Shown here in pieces: positions 33,774-45,079 of a stretch of DNA of 64,000 nucleotides. The notes under the pieces were generated by a model. That model searched no databases and was not told the DNA's origin. It saw only the letters and a program-made list of their open reading frames with translations. The DNA comes from Hanleya hanleyi. Taxonomy: Eukaryota; Mollusca; Polyplacophora; Lepidopleurida; Hanleyidae. Position 1 is the first letter of the stretch; each line of letters opens with the position of its first letter. Location of the stretch: contig JAVTVY010008156.1 of the NCBI GenBank assembly GCA_036873755.1, forward strand, positions 186,001 to 250,000, read 5' to 3'. A program made the translations under genes and the position numbers.

Positions 33774-34090
33774 CCGTAAGAACTAACGGCGATTAAACGA
33801 TTTAATCCCAGCAATCCGAATATGAACCTAATAGTTGAACATATAGTCAAGAAGTTTCTTTGTCGCCATTTCTCTGGCGTCTCACACGCTTAAAACATAT
33901 ATGGGTTGAAAACCAAGACGTTTTTGACGACGTAGTTGTTCGTTTCTTCGTGTGTTGTAATTATGACATTGGCTTGGATGAACACTGCCTTGTAATGTTA
34001 TTGCACATGTTGAAAAGCATGCACATATTTGCTGTATTGCACGTTTCGTTTGGGATATTCCGTCTCATTCCGATTTCATACTCTGTGTAA
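33774..34090. other. 3' flank of the fucosyltransferase
   Basis: No AATAAA seen. The variant attaaa occurs near 33793, which could serve as the polyadenylation signal. No other feature recognised. Confidence 0.35.
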
Positions 34091-34840
34091 TATTATACAA
34101 TCTGATTAAAACTCTGACTTAATAACCGCTCCTCTATCGGACATGTCGCTAAATTAAGATCTGGGACAGTCCCTATCTTAAATCTGTCGCGCATGTCAGA
34201 CTGGCGACCAAACACAGTCCAACTTCAACAGGCGAATCGGTGCCTATATTCAGTGGCGGCGAAGTTCAAGGGCGAGATCAAAAATGATGGTGTGCCATAA
34301 ATTTGACGTGCCCGCATTAAAGCAGGAGCAACTGCGGATGCTTTCTTGCATGATACGTAAAAGACACTGTATAGCCGTTCCTCCAACCGGCTACGGGAAA
34401 TGCTTTACCAGATGTTGCCGGGTGTACGGACGAGGCGCAGAAAAGTGCAACCCAGGTGGCTGACGAAGTTCTTGCTCTCCAGTCCATGAGCAATCATCTG
34501 ATCGCCGAAGATTATTATTTGCTCCCCGTTGCTCTCTTCAATGACAGACCAGGTGAAAAGATCAAGGGATATTTCTTGCACTGCTGGATATGTAGGTACG
34601 GAAATTTTGTTTCATAAAATCAGTTCATAACTGCATCGCAACAACAACGGTAATATTAGGAGATAAACCGAGACGCTATACTATGAGGCGTCTCATTGGG
34701 CGACTATTTGACCCGGAAACTATTTGATGCGGAGTTCATTTGACGGATTTGTTATAGGGACTGTCCCAGATCTTAATTAGCGACATGTCCGATAGAGGAG
34801 CGGTTATTAAGTCTGTGTTTAATCAGATTGAACATTATAT
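34091..34840. repeat. 750-bp inverted-repeat element carrying a helicase fragment
   Basis: The left arm at 34091-34190 is the reverse complement of the right arm at 34744-34840, with few mismatches (shared core gctcctctatcggacatgtc). The interior holds the RecQ-like fragment, a further open stretch to about 34617, and a small gagacgc/gcgtctc hairpin near 34669-34693. The arrangement resembles a pack-type non-autonomous element that captured a gene piece. Confidence 0.65.
34284..34400 (+). pseudogene. RecQ-like helicase N-terminal fragment, copy 2
   Basis: An open frame from an ATG encodes 39 residues: HKFDVPALKQEQLRML, then MIRKRHCIAVPPTGYGK. This fits the start of a RecQ-family DNA helicase core: a conserved aromatic and LK-EQ 'motif 0', a roughly 12-residue spacer and the Walker A P-loop (the Lys ends at 34400). 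The expected continuation YQMLP is present but in another frame, so a frameshift lies right after the P-loop, and a stop follows about 60 bases on. No ATP-hydrolysis (DEAH) box follows. It is a gene fragment, probably captured. Confidence 0.55.
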
Positions 34841-34844
34841 TAAG

Positions 34845-35455
34845 GTGGTTCCCATCTCTATTAACGTTGGCGACGTTATTACACACGAGTTCTGTCCCCG
34901 TTAATTACTCTCCCAACGTCATACCACATGTATGTCTTTGCTGAATTAGACGTTTTCAGGGGAAAACTTAGAAAGCTATGGGACAGTCAAATAGTTTATA
35001 GAAAACAGTAGATAGAAGGCTCCAAATTTGTATTCGATCAATAAGTAGATCGTATATTTGGAGACAATTTCCGTGTGAAATATCTAATTTTAACGTCATT
35101 CACTTTCATGGAATGTAACATTCATATGAAAATTATGCATTTATATTTAACTTTTCGGTGCATCTAGGATCCAATGCAGTTCTCTACATGGAGAAACAGT
35201 ACAAGTGGACATATATAAATATGCTTTGACGTTACGTTGTTGTGCAGAAAATTGATTTTTCATGATTTTAGCAAAAAAAAAAGAGGCGGACATGGTCATA
35301 TTCGCGGGTGTTTGCAGAATCATTTCAACCGAAAAACATCCATTATGTTACTCATTTTTACTGACCAACAAACTAGCTTCAGAAATTAGAAAATTTAGGG
35401 TTGGTCACCGGGCAAATGTATGAGGCGGGAACCGACATAACCCGGTTATTGTAAT
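34845..35455. other. Gene-free stretch, copy 2
   Basis: Counterpart of 490-1100. Nothing recognised. Confidence 0.4.
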
Positions 35456-35458
35456 CTG

Positions 35459-36683
35459 GTCCGTGTAACACTTGACCATCGCGCAAAATTGAAAATAGGA
35501 AGATGGAGAGCCTAGTTTACATGGCTTCGTTTGCTTCTACTCAGCCATGCTTCCGCATATTGTATTTACATGTACAGTCCGGAGCCACAAGGCCCCAGGG
35601 GCCGTACGGCTCTATCTGGCAATAGAACAACCCCGCCCCACTTTCTGTCCAATATATTTAAAGAGTTTGGCAAACAGTTCGATAGTCATGAAGAGCTGAC
35701 GTTTTCTGCAATCAATCTTGAAACATCAACGGTCGACTGAATTTTCACCAGTACCTCTAAAATGTTCTTTGTACAGGTCACGTGATCGGTACGCTGCGAT
35801 ACATGCCGATCACGTGACCCATACGAGAGTAATGAGAAATTCAATCGGCAGTTGAGGTTTGAAGAGTGATTGCAAACACATCAGTTCCTCATGGCGATCA
35901 AATTACTTGCCTAACTAGATAAAAGTAGAGGCCAGAGAATGGGGAGGGGTTGTGTTCTTGCCGAATAGTGTCGTACGACCGAGGAAGCATGGTTGAGTAG
36001 GAACGAACGAAGCCATGTAAACTTGGCTAGAAGATGGAAAGCTCGACATCTCACCCGTCTGCCAGATTTTCTTCTCGCAAAATTGAAAGCAGAAAACTGA
36101 AATCCCGACATCTCTCCCGTCTGACAGCTTTCCTTCTTGCACAATTTAAAGCGGAAAGGTGAAAAACTCTACATCGCTCCTACAGTCGAGCATTCCATCT
36201 TGCAATATTGAAAGCATAAAGATAGAAAGCTCTGCATCGCTCTCGTGTTCAAGTTTTCCATCTTACAAAAGTTAACGCAGAAAGATGAAAGCTCGACGCC
36301 GATCCCGTATTCCAGTTTTCCAAAATGACTTTATGACAAGAAAGAAGATGAGTGCGATATTTGTGTGATTGCTCCAAATCAGCGCGATATGCATCTTCTC
36401 CCCTTGTACTGTACCAGCCCCAAAATAGAAACCGCATGTCGTAAAATGCAAACGTTGATATTGGGAGAAACGCGACAAATGTTAACAAAGTATGGCCCCA
36501 GTATTCCTATGTCATCAATTCCTTTTGGAAAGCTGGAATACGGGAGTGATGCAGGGCTTTCCATCTTTCTACTTTCAATTTTGAAAGATGGAAAGCTGGA
36601 ACACGTGACTGATTTAGAGCTTAACATCTTTCTACTTTCGATTTTGCGAGATGGAAAGCTGAATTGTCAAGTGTTACACGGAC
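35459..36683. repeat. Fold-back element with 63-bp repeats, unit 2A
   Basis: Counterpart of 1107-2317, with the same 18-bp perfect termini (35459-35476 and 36666-36683) and the same inner fold-back and repeat arrangement. The two 34-kb copies differ by scattered substitutions and by an 8-base difference near 36167. Confidence 0.7.
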
Positions 36684-38495
36684 ACACTGTTAACCCAATT
36701 TACAATGCTAAACATACTGTTTATTTTGAAGAATAGTGCAGTTTGGTTTTCTGAAAATAAATCAATTTCTACAGCAGATTTTGCTTCTAATTCCAGTTAA
36801 GAGGAGCTCATTCGGTGATCCGAAATAGTTTTCTACAATTTTAAATTCTTCACTCGAGTTACTCTTGACAGCGTTAATGTAAGCAATTGGCCATATAATA
36901 TAGGAAAACTTCGAAATGTTGATTAACTGAACATTCCACGGATGGGTTGTGTTCGCATATATTAACAGCCCGGGGCGGTGTTCGCATACACTAACAGCCC
37001 GATACAATTGAACCTCTTGGATACACATCGCTATTGGATGTACCGCGCAGACTTCATTGATAACCAGAAACAGAGACACTGTGACATAACCCTACCACAC
37101 CTGGGGGGGGAGGGGCATAATGCCTCGCCTCACCAAGCTTTCTGCGCTATCTCCGAAACGACAAAAAATTGGATGCAGCTACCCAGAAGCTTAATGACTC
37201 GTGATGATCTAATCCGATAACGACCAGAGAATACACCACTTGCCTGTCGTCTGAATGTTGGAAAACTAAGAGTTATTGCCTCTTTTTCAGGAGCAAGATT
37301 CGGATACAGCAATGCCTTCAACATGGGCCTCTGCAAATCAGCGTCATAATTTTCTTTATAGACAGTATCCGAAACTGACAGGGACCTGAAATATCACTGA
37401 ACTGTTCTAGAACGAAAGAAGCACAAAGAAATCATGTAAAAAATCGCTTGAAATAACTTTTTTCAGCAATTTTCAGTTCGTGCCTATACTTTCATCATGC
37501 GTGAGGCAATTTTACTCGTGGTTCGCGCTGCACTAAATAAAATGGCGGTTTTTGCTATTTTTAGACGTTCGGCAAGGCGTGTATTGGACCTTCCACCAAC
37601 CTCCGATACTAGTTTGATCATTTATCGCGAAGTCACGTAACTTCCGCAGGTGCATGAAAAAATCGGATTCCGAATAAGCGAAAATTTCCTTGTTGAGCAA
37701 ACAGTAATGTTGGCGTTAAATTGATCGGACTTACACTGTAGAATGGTGTGAGTTAAGGGTCGTTAAGTTACTGTATTCCGTGACGTCATTGCGCCCATGT
37801 GCACTCGCAAGATAAGGTCTGGTGGCCATATTCCATAGCACCCCTGAACATCGAAGGTGATAAACCCAGAGAGCAGAATATGAAAAAAACACATAAATCG
37901 TCCATACTGGCCCCACAATTCATGAAATGGCTGTTTTTCACTTCGGTAATGTACTTTGGTCAGCGCGATAACCCATAAAGCCAGCACCGATCATATTTTG
38001 GTTTTTATTTTGCGTATAGAAATCCAATGGTTTTATGTTAAGTGAGTTCTTTTTTGCTATTCACAATCATTGAGCCAAAACATTGGGATATGTCCTATTG
38101 TTTAAATTCAGTCTATTCTAGCAACTCGTATAAATACATTTTGATTAGAAACTGTATTACTAAACGCAGTTATTTTTGTAACAGGTAATTTGTCGAAGAG
38201 TTGAAAATAAAGCAGAGACATAATTCTGCGAAAGTGGATATGGATTGTTTCTCATTCTTTGTGTCACCTTTAGAACATATCAACTTCCAACACATACAAA
38301 TGCGCTGCCACTTTTGTTCCAATAACAGAAGCAGGCAGAAACCAATTTGAAACCCTACCCCCATCTGGGAAAGAATAGATTTTCTGATGAAAAAAAAAAA
38401 AACTTTCCAAACTACAGCTGAATAGGAGAAGAATTAACAGCTGAAGTTTCAGCCTCAGTACACTCTTAAAACGGAGGGATAGCATTTAGAAAGTG
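35663..38495. repeat. Tandem unit 2A (2.8 kb)
   Basis: Counterpart of 1310-3739, but retaining the 384-bp piece (about 36736-37118) deleted there. The open frame matching 2747-2974 has an in-frame stop here (cacgtaactt near 37635), which argues that the frame is not a conserved gene. Confidence 0.75.
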
Positions 38496-41437
38496 TTGTT
38501 TCACAAACAGCTCGATAGTCATGAGCTGACGTTTCTGCAATCAATCTTCAAACATCAACGACCGATTGAATTTCGACCAGTACCGATATCTTCTTCGTAC
38601 AGGTCAAGTGATCGGTACGCTGCGATACACGCCGATCAAGTAACCCGTACGAATACTAATGAGAAATTCAATCGGCATATGAGATTTGAAGACTGATTGC
38701 AAACACATCAGCTCCTCATGGCGATCACATTATTTGCCTAAGTAGGTAAAAGTAGTGACCAGAGAGAGGGCAGGGGTTGTTTTATTGCCGGATAGAGCCG
38801 TACGGCCGATGGAGCCTTGTGGTCCAGGACTGTACATGTAAATTAAATATGAGGAAGCATGGCTGAGTAGGAAGGAACGAAGCAATGTAAACTTGGCTAG
38901 AAGATGGAAAGCTCGACATCTCTCCCGCCTGCCAGATTTCCTTCTCGTAAAATTGAAAGTAGAAACCTGTAAAGCCCGACATCTCACCTGTCTGCCAGCT
39001 TTCCTTCTTGCAAAATTTAAAGTTGAAAAACTGCACATCGTTTTCGCAGTCGAGCATTTCATCTCGCAGAATTGAAAGCAAAAAGATAGAAAGCTCTGCA
39101 TCGTTCTCGTGTTCAAGATTTTCATCTCACAAAATGTAAAGTAGAAAGATGGAGAGCACGACGCCGATCCAGTATTCCAGTTTTTCAAAATGACTTTATG
39201 ACGAATAAGAAGACGAGAGCGATATTTGTGTGATTGCTCCAAATCAGCGCGATATGCATTTCATTATGGAAAGCTGGAATACTGGAGTGATGCAGGGCTT
39301 TCCATCTTTCTACTTTCAATTTTGCGAGAGGGAAAGCTGGAACACGAGACTGATATAGAGCTTAACATCTTTCTACTTTCGATTTTGCGAGATGGAAAGC
39401 TCGAATGCGGGAGAGATGCAGAGCTTTCCTTCTTTCTACCTTCAATTTTGCAAGATGGAAAGCTGAATTGTCAAGTGTTACACGGACCCAGTGTTACCTA
39501 GTTTACAGTGTTACAAATACTGTTTATTTCGAAGAGTAGTGCAGTTTAGTTTTCTGAAAATAAATCAATTTCTACAGCAGATTTTGCTTTTAATTCCAGT
39601 TCAAAGGAGCTCAATCGGTGATCCGAAATAGTTTCTAGAATGTTCAATTCTTCACTCGAGTTACTCTGACGGCGTTAATGTAAGCAATTGGCCATATAAT
39701 ATAGCAAAACTTCGAAATGCTGATTAACTGAACATTCCACGGATGGGTTGTGTTCGCATATATTAACAACCCGGGGCGGTGGTCGCATATATTAACAATT
39801 GAACTACCAGTTCATTTTACACCTAGTCATACGGAAAAGGCCGAATGTATCGGAATTTGGGGACCAAGCCACTAGGTTGTCAGTAGGATCGTTGTTATTC
39901 AAATCACCGATTCAACCTCTTGGATACACATCTCTATTGAATGTTCCGCGTAAACTTCATTGATAACCAGAAACAGAGCCACTGTGACTTAACCCTACAA
40001 GGCCTGGGCGGGAGGAAGGGCATAATGCCTCGCCTCACCAAACTTTCTGCTCTATCTCCGGAACGACAAAAAATTGGATGCAACTATTCAGGAGCTTAAT
40101 GAATCATGATGATCTAATCCGATAACGACCAGAGAATACACCACTTGCCGGTCGTCTAAAAGTGGCAACAAGAGGAGTTATTGCCCCTTTTTCAGGAGCA
40201 AGATTTGAATACAACAATGCCTTCAACAAGGGCCTCTGGAAAATCAACGCCATAAGTTTCTTTATAGAGAGTGACCGAAAATGACAGGGACCTGAAATAT
40301 CACTGAACTGTTCTGGAATGAAAGAAGCCAGAAAAGGTCACGTCAAAAATCTTTTGAATTAACTTTTTTTCAGAAATTTTCAGTCCGTGCCTATACTTAC
40401 AGCATACGTGAGGCAATTTTACTCGTGGTTCGCGTTGCACTATGGAAAGGAAACATGGGGGTTTTTGCTATTTTTAGACGACCGGCAAGGTGTGTATTGG
40501 ACCTTCCACCAACCTTCGATACTACTTTGATCATTTATCGCGAAGTCACGTCACTTCCGCAGGTGCACGAAAAAACCGGATTCCGAATAAGCGGAAATTT
40601 TCTTGTGGAGCAAACAGTAATGTTGGCGTTAAATTGATTGTCCTTACATTGTAGAATGGTGTGATTTCAGGGTCGCTAAGTTACTTTAGTCGGTGACGTC
40701 ATTGCGCCCATGTGCACTCGCAAGATATAGTCTGGTGGCCATATTCCATAGCACCCCTGAAAATCGAAGGTGATAAACCCAGAGAGCAGAATAAGAAAAA
40801 ACACATAAATCGTCCATACTGGCTCCACAATTCATGGAATGGCTGTTTTCCACTTCGGCAATGTACTTTGGTCAGCGCTATAACCCATAAAACCAGCACC
40901 GCTCATATTTTCGTTTTTATTTTGCGTTTTGAAATCCAATGGTGTTATGTTAAGTGAGTTCTTTTTTGCTATTTACAATCATTGAGCCAAAACATCGGCA
41001 TATGTCCTATTGCTTAAATTCAGTCTATTCTACTCGTATAAATACATTTTGATTAGAAACTGTATTACTAAACGCAGTTATTTTTGTAACAGGTAATTTG
41101 TCGAAGAGTTGAAAATAAAGCAGAGACATAATTCTGCGAAAGTGGATATGGATTGTTTCTCATTCTTTATGTCACATTTAGAACATATCAACTTCCAACA
41201 CATACAAATCCGCTGCCACTTTTGTTCGAATAACAGAAGCAGGCAGAAACCAATTTGAAACCCTATCCCCATCTGGGAAAAACTAGATTTTCTGATGAGA
41301 AAAAAATACTTTCCAAACTACAGCTGAATAGGAGAAGAATTAACAGCTGAAGTTTTAGCCTCAGCACACTCTTAAAACGCAAATGTTAGATTCAACATCT
41401 AGTGTTGGAGGAGGGAAAGCATTTAGAAAGTGTTGTT
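38496..41437. repeat. Tandem unit 2B (2.9 kb)
   Basis: Counterpart of 3740-6690. It carries the left-truncated fold-back with three exact 63-bp repeats (about 39268-39456) and the terminal gtcaagtgttacacggac motif at 39470-39487. The ATG of the open frame equivalent to 5657 is lost here (catacgtgagg). Confidence 0.75.
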
Positions 41438-41491
41438 TCACCACTTTTAAGTGTTAAATGCATCCAACACTTAAAAGTGGTGAAACAACAC
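41430..41491. repeat. Perfect 26-bp inverted repeat hairpin, copy 2
   Basis: Identical to the hairpin at 6683-6744. Both arms are perfectly complementary in both copies. Confidence 0.85.
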
Positions 41492-41507
41492 TACAGGCAC
41501 ATCATAT

Positions 41508-41855
41508 TTAGATCTATATCTCTATAAAAATGAAGCGGGCATTCTCTCTCGTCGATTTTATGACAAAAGAGATGATTACAATTTCGACATCGTAAACTAT
41601 CCCTTTCTGGACAGTAATATTCCAGTGGGACCTGCATATGGCGTATACATATCTCGCTTAGTAGCATTTGCTAGATCCTGTGTTAAATGTGACGATTTTA
41701 ATCAACGTCACAAAACATTGGTGCAGAAACTTATGAAACAGAGCTATTCCACCAAGCGCCTACACTCAAAGTTTCTCAAATTTGGCGATACATATCGTAT
41801 GCTGATGGCAAAATACGAACGTAGCGTGCAAGATCTATGGCGCTACGTTTCGTAA
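41508..41855 (+). pseudogene. Retroelement reverse transcriptase C-terminal fragment, copy 2
   Basis: Counterpart of 6761-7108 with the same open frame and the same conserved FLDSNIPVGPAYGVYIS block. It lacks the catalytic palm. No differences from copy 1 were seen in this segment. Confidence 0.7.
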
Positions 41856-42838
41856 CATGGTCTAATTCCGCTTAACCCGGGGCTAGGGGCCGTATGAACC
41901 CATGTACTTCAAGATCCTCATGGTACTCATATGAACAGTCACAATCAAAGCGTGACTGAGATACATCATTCTTTAGATGACGACTTTACAACGAATATTA
42001 TGGATTAAGAATACTGATCAGCGATACGGATTTGATATTTTTGGAACATCATGATGTCTTGCAGGCATCATTGAAAACTGTTGACCGCTTCTCTCTTGCA
42101 GGAAACAAGCCTATGTTTATGTATACTATGATTTTCTTTTTGAATTTGGTGCTAATACTGTTAAATGGAATATGGAATAGGTCTTTGGATTATGGACGCG
42201 GATATTCCCTAATGGTCGACGGCTGGATTATGAATGACGGACTAGACGCTTGTAACTTTCTGAATGCTTTCCGTACTTCAATACTCTAGATTATAAATCT
42301 AACATTGCGTTTCAAGAGTGTAGCTTGATATATCGGTCACATTAGGTTCTCATCCCTGACAGTATCGCTCATCGTATTGGGCTCATTCTGAACACATTTA
42401 CATCGTCTTATGTGTAAATGATCATGGAGAAATTCAAATGATGGTCAAGTGGGTGTCGAAAGAAAAATGCGTCTTTTTCACTTTTTCATCTTTTCCTCGC
42501 CCGAGATTGCGTGAAACTAATTTATTTCAACTGAAGTAAAAAAATCTCTTATCATATTTATTAGTTTTCATCGGGAAAAATTCAGAAAAAATGAGTATCG
42601 AAATATAATCTATTTAGGGATTATATATATAATATAATACGATAATCGATAGCAAATATGACGTCACTCTGCTCTTGGATCACAATTTAAACACATTTAA
42701 AAGTTCACATTTACTTATACACCCACATACATATTGTTGAAAGTTTCAGTCCTCAAGCCCTAGTGGAAACAAACGTGTAGTGCCCCCCACCCACCACCTG
42801 ATACACTGACGGTTGTACTCTCACGAAAACACTAGGTC

Positions 42839-42996
42839 TGAGGTCAAGCTCTCCGTATCAGCAGATAGACTCTCATCAATATCTGTATCGACTTCTTGTG
42901 TCTCGGAGTCTTCCATCCATGTATATTTTTCTCGTGTCGCATCGTATCGTAACGTCTGGTGAACGTGCGTTGGCACTCAGAGCAAGTATAAGCCAT
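42839..42996 (-). pseudogene. C2H2 zinc-finger gene stub in left palindrome arm
   Basis: The minus-strand ATG at 42996 starts the same MAYTCSECQRTFTRRYD sequence as the intact gene. A one-base loss (atggatgg against atgggattg in the intact gene) shifts the frame just after the finger. The homology stops at the palindrome edge, so the 3' two thirds of the gene are absent. Confidence 0.7.
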
Positions 42997-43044
42997 ATTG
43001 ACGGTTGAACGTCGAATGAGCGTATTTTGGCAATTGGCAAGTTG

Positions 43045-43052
43045 CTTTTATA
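43045..43052 (-). promoter_or_regulatory. TATA box of the left-arm stub
   Basis: tataaaag on the minus strand, about 50 bases upstream of the stub's ATG. The mirror site in the right arm has drifted to tttaaaag. Confidence 0.4.
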
Positions 43053-43189
43053 AACAGTAACGCCCGTCAACGCTTAGCTTAACGCTTCAACGCCCTGGTG
43101 AACTAGCTCAGAAGCCCTGATTTTTCATGGAATTGCCACCAATACATCGAAATGCAGTGACGCCCGTCAACGCCCGTCGTTACGCTTTA

Positions 43190-43300
43190 GCGTCAGTCTC
43201 AACGCCCGTCAACACCCGTCGTTACGCCTTAACGCCCGTCTCAATGCCTTAACGCCATATCTTGACGCCTTAACGCCCGTCTCAGCCCCTTAACGAGCAA
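43190..43300. repeat. 'ttaacgcc' short tandem repeats
   Basis: A cluster of taacgcccgtc and gttacgcctt units, mirrored at about 43680-43760 in the other palindrome arm and echoed beside the (CAC)n hairpin at about 13540-13575. Subterminal short repeats of this kind are typical of transposons, although no transposase is seen. Confidence 0.6.
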
Positions 43301-43876
43301 TACAGGGGTTTTGGAGGACGATTAACCTTTGAACTCTGAGTGCACTTTTGGTCACGTGGCCCAAAGTGACCTTTGACCACGTGACCGGAAGTGACCTTCG
43401 ACCCTGCGCTGCTCGGAAGTGACGTCATCGTACGCAGGCGCACACACACACATACCTGTTGCACCTGCAACCTGGTGTACCCTATGCCCTACGGGCTATA
43501 GGGTACAGGGTGTACCAGGTATGTGTGTGTGCGCCTGCGTACGATGACGTCAATTTCGAGCAGCGCAGAGTCAAAGATCACTTCCGGTCACGTGCTCAAA
43601 GGTCACTTCCGGTCACGTGACCGAAAGCGCACTCAGACTCCGAAGGTTAATCGTCCTGCAAAACCCCTGTATCGCTCGTTAAGGCGCTGAGACGGGCGTC
43701 AAGGCGTAAAGATAGGGCGTTAAGGCATTGAGACGGGCATTAAGGCGTAACGACGTGCGTTGACGGGCGTCACTGCATTTCGATGTATTGGTGGCAATTC
43801 CATGAAAATCAGGGCTTTTGAGCTAGTTCGCCAGGGTCTTGAAGCGTTAAGCTAAGCGTTGACGGGCGTTACTGTC

Positions 43877-43884
43877 TTTAAAAG
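43877..43884 (+). promoter_or_regulatory. TATA-like box of the C2H2 gene
   Basis: tttaaaag lies 46 bases upstream of the ATG, at the position mirrored by a canonical tataaaag in the left arm. Confidence 0.4.
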
Positions 43885-43929
43885 CAAGTGTATTGCCAAA
43901 ATACGCACAGTCGACGTTCAACCGTCAAT

Positions 43930-44529
43930 ATGGCTTATACTTGCTCTGAGTGCCAACGCACGTTCACCAGACGTTACGATATGATGCGACACGAGAAAAA
44001 TATACATGGGATTGAAGACTCCGAGGTACAAGAAGCCGATACAGAGATTGATGAGAGTCTATCTACTGATACGGAGAGCTTGACCTCAGATAGTCAGCCT
44101 ACACCCCAGGAAAGTGAGATTGCTGAAAGTCTATATACTGATACGGAGAGCTTGACCTCAGATAGTCAGCCTACATACCAGGAAAGTGAGGCAGAACCTA
44201 CCTTCTGGGATCGTATTCTGATAGCAGCTATCAATACTCATGCTGCAGCGATCGAGGACGCCGGACAGGATAACTTACAACAGGCTTACACCCAAATGCG
44301 CCCCTGCGTCAGGAAAACAGCCATGGCGATCTATGAACAGTATACCTTACTACAGCTTGAAATGAAAGGCGACCCCACGCACAGGTCCAACATGAAGACC
44401 AAGGGTCACTTGGAACAGGATATGGGTCTACCACCCACTGAGGCCCCGGAAAATGCGATCAGGATGCGCAAACAACTCTTTCAGGACATGCTGCCCGAAC
44501 AATATCCAGGCCTGCCCGACGACGATTAG
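43930..44529 (+). CDS. C2H2 zinc-finger protein with conserved C-terminal domain, unknown function
   Basis: An intact 199-residue frame. The start is the ATG at 43930 (A at -3, G at +4); an in-frame GTG 42 bases upstream is not a credible start. Residues 5-26 form one C2H2 finger (C-x2-C-x12-H-x4-H). Residues about 37-84 are acidic and Ser/Thr-rich with two 24-residue repeats (TDTESLTSDSQPT). The rest has WDRILIAAI, a helical stretch, DPTHRSNMKT, then a segment ending IRMRKQLFQDML. This architecture resembles an uncharacterised invertebrate family that I recall as one finger plus a 'DP.(Y/H)R..MKT ... A...RK.LF' domain. That recollection is unverified, and DNA binding is inferred from the finger. 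The first third lies in the right palindrome arm, and the downstream aataaa supports a real transcript. No intact counterpart exists in copy 1. Confidence 0.75.
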   Translation: MAYTCSECQRTFTRRYDMMRHEKNIHGIEDSEVQEADTEIDESLSTDTESLTSDSQPTPQESEIAESLYTDTESLTSDSQPTYQESEAEPTFWDRILIAAINTHAAAIEDAGQDNLQQAYTQMRPCVRKTAMAIYEQYTLLQLEMKGDPTHRSNMKTKGHLEQDMGLPPTEAPENAIRMRKQLFQDMLPEQYPGLPDDD

Positions 44530-44738
44530 GTCACACCGAGCAAAGATGAAAGTTTCTGAAACGGCGACTTCTGATTAGACAAGAGCCGCCGAGAAAACAT
44601 CTAACGCAGTAACGGGCAAGAACCAATATGAATGATACAGCGCCAAATGGCGGCCTCTGATTGGACAAGAGTCTTCTTGAATTGTAAACATACCCAACGC
44701 GGCTCCCCCAGCGTGGGTATGATGTGCTGGAGGGGAGA

Positions 44739-44744
44739 ATAAAC
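44739..44744 (+). terminator. Polyadenylation signal of the C2H2 gene
   Basis: A canonical aataaa in gggagaataaaccatatg, 210 bases after the stop codon. Confidence 0.45.
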
Positions 44745-44870
44745 CATATGAAAAAAACACCATGATGTTGTTGTTGTTCTCTCATCTCTCATCCTTGTTG
44801 TTGTTGTTTTTCTTTCGTCTGTGTTTATCATGGCGTCAAGGCGTTATGCTAGGGCGTTAAGGCGTAACGA

Positions 44871-44978
44871 CGGGAGTTCGGAGCTCGGGGATGGAGTAGT
44901 CGGGAGCTCGGAGCTCGAGGATGGAGCAGGCGGGAGGTCGGAGCTCGAGGATGGAGCAGGCGGGAGCTCGGGGCCCGA
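44871..44978. repeat. 30-bp minisatellite
   Basis: About three and a half units around gagctcgaggatggagcagg. The 30-base length keeps a frame open (SELEDGAGG), but this is not evidence of a gene. Confidence 0.8.
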
Positions 44979-45079
44979 AAATTGTTGCTTTCTATACTAC
45001 TCCTAAATGTAAGATGAGGACCCGGATGTAAAACTGATACCCCACACGGTACATTTGACCCGGTATGGTCCCTCAATCA

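Larger units (their letters stand above)
1..34354. repeat. 34-kb direct repeat, copy 1 (complete period)
   Basis: Sequence from position 1 re-appears from 34355 and remains colinear to the end of the window, so this is one full period of a roughly 34.35-kb direct repeat. Its 3' end carries the fucosyltransferase gene. Relative to copy 2 it lacks a 384-bp piece near 2367 and about 2.4 kb at 8487, and it has an extra 1.75-kb tandem duplication at 12648-16139. Identity outside indels looks like 97-98 percent by eye and was not computed. The period start is set by the window edge, so the true breakpoints are unknown. It may be a genuine segmental duplication or an uncollapsed haplotype pair. Confidence 0.95.
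42837..44090. repeat. 1.25-kb palindrome with two head-to-head zinc-finger gene starts
   Basis: The left arm (42837 to about 43485) is the reverse complement of the right arm (about 43495-44090), diverged by a few percent and centred near 43490 (ccctacgggctataggg region). Each arm contains, from the centre outward: a CA/GT tract, a tgacgtca site, ccggaagtgac and cacgtg motifs, 'ttaacgcc'-type short repeats, a TATA-like box and the first 55 or so codons of a C2H2 gene. Only the right-arm gene continues to full length. In copy 1 nearly all of this is deleted. Confidence 0.85.

Noticed and set aside
43888..43929. 14-codon N-terminal extension of the C2H2 gene from an upstream GTG
   Set aside because: GTG is not a normal start in animals, and the ATG at 43930 has good context and matches the start in the mirrored stub.
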